64,000 nt of DNA from an uncultured Gammaproteobacteria bacterium (GTDB lineage Bacteria; Pseudomonadota; Gammaproteobacteria; Nitrosococcales; Methylophagaceae), in NCBI GenBank assembly GCA_905181885.1, contig CAJIZI010000003.1, forward strand, positions 1 to 64,000, in the 5' to 3' direction. Shown here piece after piece: positions 1-9,257 of the stretch (the first letter of the stretch is position 1; each line of letters opens with the position of its first letter). Under the pieces are notes generated by a model. It saw only the letters and a program-made list of their open reading frames with translations. It was not told the DNA's origin and ran no database searches. The position numbers and the translations under genes were made by a program.

Positions 1-893
1 TGAAAAATAAGACCTGGGCCAGCATCAATGTCTAAACCATTAGCGAATACAAGTGGGAAGATAGCCATACCAGCTAATAAGGCAACGGCAGTGTCGGCGA
101 ATGCAATAGCGAAGGTCATTTTTAAGATAGAAGCACTTTTTGGCAGATAAGAACCATAGACCATTATCGCGCCCATGCCTAAGCTGAGTGTGAAAAATGC
201 ATGACCCATTGCCGTTAGGACTGAATCACCAGAAAGTTTTGAGAAGTCAGCATGGAATAAAAAATCAATTCCTTGTTGGAAATAGATACCGGTATTTGCA
301 GCGTAACCTACTAATAAAAATAGGATGGCGAGGAGGGCTGGCATTAAAAATTTAACAGCTTTTTCTAATCCTCCTTGAACTCCGCGAGCAACGACTATAG
401 ATGTGATGATCACGAAGATTGTATGCCAAGCTAAAAGGCGCTCAGGATCAGAAACAAGGGCGTTATAAATAGAAGTAGCCCCGTCAGCAGTAACCCCTTC
501 GAATACACCAGAAAAGTTTCTAAAAACATAAGCAAGCGCTTGACCGGCAAAGACGCTGTAATAGGACATGATTAAAATGCCTGCCGTCAGGCCCAACCAG
601 CCTAAATATTGCCAGTCTTGGGTTGTTTTCTCTTCTATTGCAAGACTATGAAGAGAGTTTACTGGGTTTTGACGGCCTCGTCGGCCCACGAGAATTTCGG
701 CCATCATTACGGGTAAACCTATCAAGACGAGACAAGCAAGATAAACTAGAACAAATGCACCACCACCATTTTCACCAGTGATATAAGGAAACTTCCAAAT
801 ATTCCCTAACCCAACGGCAGAACCCGTAGCTGCGAGGACAAAAGCCCAGCGAGACGACCATTGACCGTGAATAGATTGTAATGGTCTAGCCAT
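1..893 (-). CDS. Sodium-dependent transporter, neurotransmitter:sodium symporter (SNF/NSS) family, truncated by window edge
   Basis: Reverse-strand reading from ATG at 893 gives MARPLQSIHGQWSSRWAFVLAATGSAVGLGNIWKFPYITGENGGGAFVLVYLACLVLIGLPVMMAEILVGRRGR..., the typical NSS N-terminus; not in the supplied ORF track because it runs off the window. Confidence 0.9.
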   Translation of the reverse strand, partial: MARPLQSIHGQWSSRWAFVLAATGSAVGLGNIWKFPYITGENGGGAFVLVYLACLVLIGLPVMMAEILVGRRGRQNPVNSLHSLAIEEKTTQDWQYLGWLGLTAGILIMSYYSVFAGQALAYVFRNFSGVFEGVTADGATSIYNALVSDPERLLAWHTIFVIITSIVVARGVQGGLEKAVKFLMPALLAILFLLVGYAANTGIYFQQGIDFLFHADFSKLSGDSVLTAMGHAFFTLSLGMGAIMVYGSYLPKSASILKMTFAIAFADTAVALLAGMAIFPLVFANGLDIDAGPGLIF

Positions 894-1132
894 ATTGTGT
901 TTTTTTACCTAAGGGTTTAAGTTGGAATAGCAGCCTCGTATGAGTTTTGCTATTTCTTGATGATGTAGCTATATAATAAACATAATGACTGATTTTATAT
1001 AGTCCAAATCTTTTTATCTCCACAAATGGTGTTTATGATCTAAATTCACTAGGAGTTCAAGAACTACAGAGAATTGACTTAGATTAGTGATTAGCCGAGC
1101 GTTCAAGTCAACTTGCACTTATAATAGATACT

Positions 1133-1615
1133 ATGGCCACAAAGAAAAGTAAAAAAGAAAAAGGTACAAGCAGTAATATTGCTAAAAATCGTCGTGTGCG
1201 TCATGACTTTTTCTTAGAAGATAATTTTGAAGCAGGATTGGTGTTGGAAGGATGGGAGGTCAAAAGCCTTCGTGACGGGCGTGGTCAATTGAATGAAAGT
1301 TATGTTCAACTTCACCAAGGTGAGGCTTGGTTACACGGCTGCCATATTTCACCGATGTTATCGGCATCAACTCATATTCATCCTGATGACATTCGTCGTC
1401 GTAAACTACTATTAAATAGGGTCGAACTCAACCGTTTGGTAGCTGCTGTTGATAGAAAAGGTTATACCATCGTACCGGTTTCTATGTATTGGAAAAAGGG
1501 TAGAGCTAAACTTGAGATAGCACTGGCTAAAGGTAAGCAACATCACGATAAACGTGCGACCGAAAAAGATAAAGACTGGGCACGTGAAAAGTCTCGAATT
1601 TTTAGAAATAAATAA
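1133..1615 (+). CDS. smpB: SsrA-binding protein SmpB
   Basis: [41 protein letters not shown]... ; immediately upstream of tmRNA. Confidence 0.97.
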   Translation: MATKKSKKEKGTSSNIAKNRRVRHDFFLEDNFEAGLVLEGWEVKSLRDGRGQLNESYVQLHQGEAWLHGCHISPMLSASTHIHPDDIRRRKLLLNRVELNRLVAAVDRKGYTIVPVSMYWKKGRAKLEIALAKGKQHHDKRATEKDKDWAREKSRIFRNK

Positions 1616-1673
1616 CATATGTCTGGCTTGGATACAATCACTGACATATACTGTCTATATCGTACAACACTTT

Positions 1674-2031
1674 GGGGATGACTCTGGTTTCGACGTGGGT
1701 TACAAAACTTAAGGTGCATGCCGAGTATGTTAATTCTTCTCGTAAAACAGATTAACAAAATATAGTTGCAAACGATAACAACTACAAACTAGCAGCTTAG
1801 GCTTGCTAGCCATTGACTAAAGCCGTGCTTATGCGTTTAGGTTTCAATGGTCAATTCTCATAAGACAAGCCATAAGTATGCTTGGTACTGATGGTCTGAA
1901 ACCTCTCAAGATCGCTAGTTATTTTCCCTGTTCATCGGGTAGTTTCTAGTTAAAATAATAGATGAAATAAGCATGTAGAGCTGAGAGCGGAGGATTTGCG
2001 GACGCGGGTTCGAGTCCCGCCATCTCCACCA
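1674..2031 (+). ncRNA. ssrA: Transfer-messenger RNA (tmRNA); tag ORF 1768-1800 = ANDNNYKLAA
   Basis: 5' GGGGATGACTCTGGTTTCGACG and 3' GCGGACGCGGGTTCGAGTCCCGCCATCTCCACCA; acceptor stem pairs; tag GCA AAC GAT AAC AAC TAC AAA CTA GCA GCT TAG. Confidence 0.96.
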
Positions 2032-2063
2032 TATATAGGTCTAGTATAGGCCGTGAAAGACCT

Positions 2064-2091
2064 TAAAAGCCCATTTTATATGGGTTTTTTT
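2064..2091 (+). terminator. Rho-independent terminator downstream of ssrA
   Basis: AAAAGCCCATTTTATATGGGTTTTTTT: GCCCAT/ATGGGT stem followed by T-run. Confidence 0.7.
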
Positions 2092-2141
2092 GTGCCTGTT
2101 GTTTGCTACGGTACATTACTGTCTATCGACTTCCCACCACA

Positions 2142-2184
2142 TTTGGTGGTATATTTGGTGGTAAGTCATAAATCAGTGGTGGTA
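2142..2184 (+). repeat. TTTGGTGGTA direct repeats (arm-site-like)
   Basis: TTTGGTGGTA at 2142-2151 and 2154-2163, plus GTGGTGGTAA at about 2176-2185; same 12-bp spacing as at 8955/8967. Confidence 0.6.
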
Positions 2185-2187
2185 ACA

Positions 2188-2241
2188 GTGGCATTAACAG
2201 CACTTGGAATACGAAACATTACGCAAAGTACAGATGTATGA
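2188..2241 (+). pseudogene. Possible 5' relic of a P4-type tyrosine integrase
   Basis: GTG GCA TTA ACA ... = MALTALGIRNITQSTDV*, resembling the MALTDxxIRNAKP start of P4-type integrases; located just downstream of tmRNA. Confidence 0.35.
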
Positions 2242-2357
2242 TGATTATTGGTGGTTAGGTCATAAAGAGCAGTTGTCGTCTCTAATCTTCCCAGTACACA
2301 AGGACGGGTGATTTTATATTAACCTGGCTTGTTATGAATCATATCGATTACTCCAAG

Positions 2358-2529
2358 CGTGACACCGTGACACCCTTAAGGGGTGTGTCACGTTCGTCAC
2401 GCCCAGTATGGGTAGTAACATTAAAACTTTAAAAGATGTCACGGTTGTAACTCACCCACTCAAATGACCATATACGGTCATTAGTGCGTGACACTTTTGG
2501 AATTGTCACGGTATGTCACGCCTGTCACG
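2358..2529. repeat. Iteron-like cluster of TGTCACG/CGTGACA
   Basis: CGTGACA at 2358, 2366, 2487; TGTCACG at 2386, 2437, 2504, 2514, 2523; CGTCACG at 2395. Confidence 0.8.
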
Positions 2530-2911
2530 GTGCTCAATTCAAGGCTATCAGGACGAGAGCGTAATATAAGGTAATTGGCAAAAGGTTTATGAAGATACGA
2601 CTTACTACTTGATCGTTATCACCACTTAGTAATAATCGACATAGGGCTCATCATCATCTGTTTCTGGCGTTGTATTGAGTTAGTCTTGCTACAAGTACAA
2701 ATGTAAGAACGATCCAACCGTAAGGATAGGAAAAATACCCGAAGAAAAAGGCTAACAATGTTGCTGTAAGTAATGTAACCAGGAGGGTTGAAAGCCAATC
2801 AATTTTCATTTTTGTACTCCTTTAAAAAAGGGGATTACACCTATAGACTTCCCCTTATAAAAAAGGGCATTATATTTGAGTAGTTTTAAGTGTAATGAGG
2901 GTAGATAGAGA

Positions 2912-3151
2912 ATGGAAGAAAAAAACTTAATGAGCTGGTTAAAGAAAACAAATGGCTGGCAGCGATTCTGGATCGTTGTTACTTGTATTTATGCAGTCTT
3001 AACTCTTGTGATCCTAAACGTCAATATTGCTGATTTTGAGAGCTTTGCAGTTTTTTTAATGTGGTTTGTATTTCCCGTAACAATTTTCTTCGTAGCACTA
3101 TATGTTTTAACTTTTGGAATTAAGTGGCTCAGGAAAAGATTTAAAGGATAG
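2912..3151 (+). CDS. Small membrane protein, hypothetical
   Basis: 79-aa ORF with two hydrophobic segments. Confidence 0.55.
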   Translation: MEEKNLMSWLKKTNGWQRFWIVVTCIYAVLTLVILNVNIADFESFAVFLMWFVFPVTIFFVALYVLTFGIKWLRKRFKG

Positions 3152-3207
3152 TTACCCTCTTTTGTACACTATCAATCAACAAGTTAAGCATTAATATTTT
3201 AGGGCTA

Positions 3208-3753
3208 TCACCACATTAAATCATCGGGGATCTCATAGTCGGCATAGGGATCATCATCTACTGTTTCAGTTGTTGAATTGAGTTTATCCTGATGTAATAC
3301 GACATAAACTGGGTTGATCTCATTTATTTTACTGACCGTTGAGTTTGGCAGAATAAATATGACGTTATCGATCTGACAGAGTCCAATACTTCCAGCCACT
3401 AAACCATCGTAGTTATCTTTGTTCAGATACAGTGTCTTAACTTTGTTATTGAATTGAAAGTTGAAGGCGGTTTCACCTTCATAGTCTTTGATTTTAGCTT
3501 GATCAACAATTTGCTTGATACGTGCTTTTTCTTCATTTTGTTTTACTTGCTGTTGTTGCTGTTGATTCCGTTTTTGGTCAGCTTGTTTTTTTTGTAATTC
3601 AGCTTGTTTTACTTTTTCTGAAATCTCATTATCAATCTTCTGGCCTTTATTTTGAGCCTTTATCTTTTTACGCTTTTCAGCATCTAATTTTTGAGACTTT
3701 TTCTTACTTACGAGGCCAGATTTTTTTAGTTGATCTTGTAACGAACCTGCCAT
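3208..3753 (-). CDS. DUF2058 (YaiL-like) protein
   Basis: MAGSLQDQLKKSGLVSKKKSQKLDAEKRKK... ; more likely start is the internal ATG at 3753. Confidence 0.85.
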   Translation of the reverse strand: MAGSLQDQLKKSGLVSKKKSQKLDAEKRKKIKAQNKGQKIDNEISEKVKQAELQKKQADQKRNQQQQQQVKQNEEKARIKQIVDQAKIKDYEGETAFNFQFNNKVKTLYLNKDNYDGLVAGSIGLCQIDNVIFILPNSTVSKINEINPVYVVLHQDKLNSTTETVDDDPYADYEIPDDLMW

Positions 3754-3915
3754 GATTTTTCCTTGATAAAACGATACTATTGATAAAGTCACTTAATGAG
3801 CAAATAGTGCATGTTTTTAATTATTGTTTGAACATAATTAATTCTACCAATATTGTCATATCTCTTCTACCCATTGCTAATCATGGCAGTTGAAAGGCTA
3901 GTAAGTTACTTTTGT

Positions 3916-4656
3916 TTAAAACCAAATACGAAGACCTATTACCCACTGGAGGTCATCGGTATCTTTGCCGTCATCACGTGCAAAGCTTGCTGTATTGCCG
4001 AAACTCTTATTCCAATTAACACCGATATAGGGCGCAAATTCACGACGAATTTCATACCGTAACCGTAAACCAGCCTCAACGTCTGATAACCCTGAACCGA
4101 TACCTAAATCTTTGTCATAGTCGAGGAGATTGACTTCGATTTCAGGTGTTAAAATAAGCTTCTGTGTAAACAAGAGTTCATACTCAACCTCAAGTCGCAA
4201 TCCTGAGCGTCCGCTTTCTCCTATAAATAGTGCTGTATCGGCTTCAAAATAATAGGGTAACAAACCTTGAAAGCCAAATACCGCCCAACTTCGGCTAGGG
4301 CTAGGCTGGAAGTCATGCCTTAATCCAAGTTGCAGATCCCAATACGGTGCAATCGCATGGCTATAAAGAACTTGCAACTCGGCTTCTTCCGTTTCGCCAT
4401 TATCTCGTTCAATTTCAGCCTTAAACCAAATTTTTTGGAGATCTTTACCTATCCAGCCCTGTCCTTCTAACACTAGTGGATTGCTATCATCTGCATCACG
4501 AACCTCAAATTGATCAATCAACACCTTCGTTAATAATGGATCATCCATACCACTTGCTAATACAGTGCTTACCTGATTAAGCAGGAGACATATGGTGAGA
4601 ATGAATGACAAAAATACGCGTTTAGGCATTGATAACTGCCTTTTAAATGTTTTCAT
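3916..4656 (-). CDS. copB: Copper resistance outer membrane protein CopB-like
   Basis: Signal peptide; LLTKVLIDQFEVRD..., GLRHDFQPSPSRSWAVFGFQGLLPYYFEADTALFIGESGRSGLRLEVEYELLFTQKLILTPEIE. Confidence 0.85.
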   Translation of the reverse strand: MKTFKRQLSMPKRVFLSFILTICLLLNQVSTVLASGMDDPLLTKVLIDQFEVRDADDSNPLVLEGQGWIGKDLQKIWFKAEIERDNGETEEAELQVLYSHAIAPYWDLQLGLRHDFQPSPSRSWAVFGFQGLLPYYFEADTALFIGESGRSGLRLEVEYELLFTQKLILTPEIEVNLLDYDKDLGIGSGLSDVEAGLRLRYEIRREFAPYIGVNWNKSFGNTASFARDDGKDTDDLQWVIGLRIWF

Positions 4657-4666
4657 AAAAGTCTCC

Positions 4667-6613
4667 TTAGCTCACTGTAACTTGACGGAACATACCTGCC
4701 ATGTGGAATATAAAATGACAGTGATAAGCCCATTGCCCTCTAGCGTCAGCTGTAACCAAGTAACTGATTTTTGAACCCGGTTGGACCATAACTGTATGTT
4801 TGCGAGGGATGTGACTTGGATCGCCAGTCTCAAGCTCGCTCCACATACCATGTAAGTGAATGGGGTGAGCCATCATGGTGTCATTCACTAGTGTGATGCG
4901 AACACGCTCACCATATTTAAGCTTAATAGGATCAGCATCAGCGGCTTTAACACCATTAATTGACCACATATAACGGCTCATATTTCCGGTCAAATGCAGC
5001 TCAATTTCTCGTGTTGGATCACGTGGATCAGAAGTGAGATAAAGATTTTTTATATCAGCATAAGTAAGTACCTTTCTACCGTATTTCTGCAAATGATCAC
5101 GTAAACCAACACCTGGATCGGTCAAACCACTCTGAGGACTTATCGCTTTCATATCTACGTGAGGTCCAGTTTCAGTGGAAGCATGTGTTATCTCACGAAT
5201 GCTACCAAAACCTGCTTTACCTAATACTTCTGGTAGGCTGTTATGGCTTGTGTGATCTGTTTTTTTATCACTAATATCAAGGTACCACTCATCTGATGTT
5301 GACTATGGTCTATAGTCTTTGCACCACCCATCTGATGTTGACTATGATCTACAGTCTTTGCACCATTCATCTGATGCTGACTATGATCTATAGTCTTCGC
5401 ACCACTCATCTGATGCTGACTATGATCTACAGCTGATGTTTCTGTCATGTTAGCCATTCCCATACCCATATCGCGATGTCCTAGAGTTGGAGCTGTATCC
5501 ATATTGGGTATTAATGAAGTCATTTCAACATCTGGTGTTAATGTGCCACGGGTAAAGCCAGAACGATCAATACTTTGGGCAAAAACGGTATAGGCACTAT
5601 CATCACTAGGTTCAACTACCACATCGTAGGTTTCAGCAACACCAATACGAAATTCGTCTATAGTTACAGGCTCGATATTCTGACCGTCAGAAGCCACCAC
5701 CGTCATTTTCAATCCAGGTATGCGGACATCAAAAATAGTCATTGCTGAACCATTGATGAAGCGTAAGCGTACTTTTTCACCCCGTTTAAATAAACCTATC
5801 CATCCTTCGTCAGGCGTCACTCCATTCATTAAATAGGTATATGTGTAGCCATTGACATCAGATATATCTGTTTCACTCATACGCATTTGATTCCACATGT
5901 CACGCTCATTCCATGTTTCTGTAATGCCTTTATATTTAATATCTTGCCAGAGATCTCCTACCGTGCGTTCACGAAAATTGTAGTAATGGCTAAGCTTTTT
6001 TCAATCTTTTATAGATAGCGTGTGGATCTTCATCAGACCAATCTGACAGCATCACAACATATTCTCTGTCATAGCTGACCGGATCAGGGTCTCTAGGATC
6101 AATGATGATCGCACCATAAAGACCTGTTTGCTCTTGAAAACCAGAATGACTGTGATACCAATAAGTACCGCTTTGATTAACATCAAACTGGTATTCAAAG
6201 GTTTCACCTGGTTTGATGCCATCAAAACTCAGTCCAGGAACACCGTCCATTTCAGCTGGTAAGATAAGGCCATGCCAATGAAGAGAACTATCTTTAGCAA
6301 GGTTGTTTTTCACCCGTAAAGTGACCCGCTCACCTTCGCGCCAGCGTAAAATAGGCGCGGGTACAGAACCATTGACGGCTGTTGCCATCCGATCTTTACC
6401 AGTGAAATTGACTGGCTGGTAGCCGATATTCAAATCGAATTGATTTCCCCTTAGCATCGATGGCCCGAGTCGATTTGATGGTGATGCCAAAGATAAGGTA
6501 GAAGCAAGGCCTAAGCCTAAAAAGGCGCTACCTGCTGCAATACCTGTCACAAAATGTCGACGAGATATTGATGGTGGATATAATAATTTCATGTTAACTC
6601 CCACGAAGAACAT
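4667..6613 (-). pseudogene. copA: CopA-like multicopper oxidase split over three ORFs by two frameshifts
   Basis: Tat signal SRRHFVTG; HWHGLILP, YWYHSHSGFQEQTGLYG, HPIHLHGMW, HCHFIFHMAGM copper motifs spread over ORFs 5990-6613, 5221-5898 and 4667-5152. Confidence 0.85.
5284..5433 (-). repeat. 39-bp tandem repeat encoding DHSQHQMxGAKT(I/V), about four units
   Basis: Units at 5284, 5323, 5362 and 5401 read on the plus strand. Confidence 0.85.
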
Positions 6614-6709
6614 ATGCCTTTTTCAGGCTTTATATTTGGGAGTTTTTAGGCCCCCGCTAATTCAACTTGTAGATAAAAGACGCCAGAAAAAAGGCGTATT
6701 TATGCTGAG

Positions 6710-7072
6710 TTAGCAGGAAATGGGAGGACGGAAAAGGTAGCTTGTTAAATTGGTATCAACTAGTTGGTTGTAGCGACTAGTAGCGGAGACGACGATAGAT
6801 GAGGAAAAGCTTTGAACACTGGGCATCGTCGTAGAAGAAAAGCAGTAATTACAATCAGGGCAATCATCAGGTGATACTGCCTCATCAGTAGAGGAATTCA
6901 ATCCCATTAAGTGCTGAGAATGATCTACCATTCCAGAAATTAACGCCTGGCTAGAGGACTGAGGTGAATGGTCTTGATTTTTGCAAGAGATAATTACAGA
7001 CGCAATCGTTTGCCCACCGAAAACTAGCATCAGCAGCACGATTAAAATCTTTTGGTATCTTATTCTTGGCAT
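6710..7072 (-). CDS. Small secreted His/Cys/Met-containing protein, possible copper-operon accessory protein
   Basis: Signal peptide, VDHSQHLMG and CPDCNYC; divergent from the adjacent ORFs and directly upstream of copA. Confidence 0.5.
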   Translation of the reverse strand: MPRIRYQKILIVLLMLVFGGQTIASVIISCKNQDHSPQSSSQALISGMVDHSQHLMGLNSSTDEAVSPDDCPDCNYCFSSTTMPSVQSFSSSIVVSATSRYNQLVDTNLTSYLFRPPISC

Positions 7073-7136
7073 TTATTCATTCGTCTCTGTTTTTATGATA
7101 TTACAGTTACATTGACACAATATTAAAAGCTTAGTT

Positions 7137-7166
7137 CAATTACAATTACAATTACAATTACAATTA
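7137..7166 (+). repeat. Hexanucleotide microsatellite (CAATTA)n, about five units
   Basis: caattacaattacaattacaattacaatta. Confidence 0.85.
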
Positions 7167-7188
7167 TCTTCACTGAAACAATCGTGTA

Positions 7189-7368
7189 ATGAGAGTCAGA
7201 GCGAAAGAATGTCATATCTGTGATGAACCGAAAGAAGTTCTATACAGATGCCAATACCAAAATTCGTCAGGTTGGGTATTCTTGTGTGGAAAGTGTCTGA
7301 TTGACATTAAATCGAAATTTGAAAATACATACCAATATGGCGGCACTTGGAAGAGTCAGAAAAAATAA
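7189..7368 (+). CDS. 59-aa zinc-ribbon-like protein
   Basis: Manual translation MRVRAKECHICDEPKEVLYRCQYQNSSGWVFLCGKCLIDIKSKFENTYQYGGTWKSQKK*; CxxC...CxxC pairs; shorter than the ORF-track minimum. Confidence 0.65.
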   Translation: MRVRAKECHICDEPKEVLYRCQYQNSSGWVFLCGKCLIDIKSKFENTYQYGGTWKSQKK

Positions 7369-7420
7369 TTAGAGAAACTAGTGCTCACCATAATTCACCT
7401 CACCGTTAACTAGTTTTTTA

Positions 7421-7507
7421 ATGAAGTTCATGAAAAGGATAGTTGTTTTACTTTGTGTTATTGGTCTTTCGGGATGTGCCGGATCACAAACTAAATCATC
7501 AAGTTAA
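7421..7507 (+). CDS. Mini-lipoprotein (28 aa) or lipoprotein relic
   Basis: MKFMKRIVVLLCVIGLSGCAGSQTKSSS*; lipobox LSGC; stop codon lies inside the CAAGTTAAGCATTGA repeat. Confidence 0.45.
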   Translation: MKFMKRIVVLLCVIGLSGCAGSQTKSSS

Positions 7508-7616
7508 GCATTGATAATTAATCAGATGCCACAGGGGTGGACACACAGGACTTCCAGCAGGTAAGGTGAAGATACTCTAGTTAATATTTAATTGCTAAAA
7601 TTTCAGGGGACTGGAT

Positions 7617-8916
7617 ATGGCTACAACAGCCTCTACAACAAGAGTGCAAGAACTATACATTGCCTATTTTGGTCGTCCGGCAGATGCAGCGGGTCTAGCG
7701 TTTTACGCTGACGCGTTGGATGCTGGCACCACAACGATATCAGCAATTGCAAGCAGCTTCGGCACTTCAGCTGAAGCAGCGCCGATAGTAGCATTATCAA
7801 CAAGTGCTTACGTATCAGCAGTTTACTTGCAAGCATTTGGCCGAGCATACAATTCAGCCACTGATGGTGTTTTTTGGACTGACGCAATCACTGCGGGTGC
7901 TACCACTAAAGAAAGTGCAATGGTACAAATCCTCGGTGGTGCTGGAGGTACGGACATCACTGCAGTAGCTAATAAGGTAGCTGTAGCTAACACTTACACA
8001 ACGGCAGTGACTACTGATAGCAAATCGTATGCAGGTGCAACTGCCGCCGCCGCTGCTAAAGCCGTATTAGATAACGTAACTGCTACAGCATCAACAGTTA
8101 CTTCAGGTAACGCAGCAGCACAAACAGCGGTCACCGCTCTAGCTTCTGGAACTGTCGATACTTTTCCTCTAACCGTAACAAGCCACACCGACCCAGGCTA
8201 TGAACTTCTAACGCGTAAAATAGATGTCTTTGGTATCGGTATTTATGCAGCTGATGGTGTGGCTGAAAATAAGCTGATACATGCCGCGCACGTGTTGGCT
8301 GAATACCTTGATAATGATGAAGATGGCGTGGTGGATAACCAGCTTGTAGTCGATGCCATCATTGCAAGTAAGGCAACCATAGGTCTTTGGAAGAATGAGG
8401 ATGACTTAGATGTAATAACAGAAGGCCAACGCCGAATTTACGATGGACTTAGGTGACACAGAAACTCGCCCTGAATGGCATGTAAATAACGAACCTACGG
8501 CATTTGATGCCTCCTTAGAAGAGATCCTCCACTCAATTACCCAAAATGGTTATGCCCTTGTTTACCCAGAGATCTTTGGTGAGAGAACCGGTACTAGTGT
8601 GGCTGATGCCATGGACGTGGCACGAGGTGGCCAATTTATTGAGATCCCAGAGCAATACCCAGAATCTGCTTGGTACACTTATGATGATCCATCATGCGAC
8701 TATCAGTGCATGATTACTGAATACATGTATTGGGGTCTAAGCTCCATTTTAGGAGCACAAGCTAGTCGATTAGATGTAATTGGTCAAGAATGGAAGCTCA
8801 ATACTGCCGAATTGGTCGAAACTAGTGATCCAACCCTTTACAACCTGCTTACAGATGACCAGTACAACTTTCCGACCTACCTACCCGATGGAACTTATAC
8901 TCCAGACCTTTTCTAG
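7617..8916 (+). pseudogene. DUF4214-like N-terminal domain plus C-terminal domain with LEEILH, split by one frameshift
   Basis: ORF 7617-8456 (TTRVQELYIAYFGRPADAAGLAFYADAL...) continues in +1 frame as ORF 8443-8916 (DLGDTETRPEWHVNN...). Confidence 0.7.
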
Positions 8917-9257
8917 TTTTGTACTTTATAAACCATCAAGTTAAGCATTGACAACTTGGTGGTAGATTTGGTGGTAGATTTGAAATAGTGATTATTAAAA
9001 CCTAGATGTGTAGCGCAATATAGCGTCTAATGTGAGGGACGCCATCTCTATCACACAATACTGTTCGTAACGTACTTTTGTGATCCTAAAATACTGATTT
9101 ATAACGTTTTATATTGTTGTCTCTTCATAGAACCCTACAAATATTCTTGACATATCCTCAATTTTGGGAGTAGCTTTGAGATAACAATGCTTCTTTAAAG
9201 TGAGTTACCGCTATATATATTTTGATTCGCTAAATAGGCTGCTCAAGAAATATCACT

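Noticed and set aside
2053-2241. 62-aa ORF downstream of tmRNA as a real protein
   Set aside because: It spans the terminator and the GGTGGTA repeats; only the last 17 codons resemble anything (integrase start).
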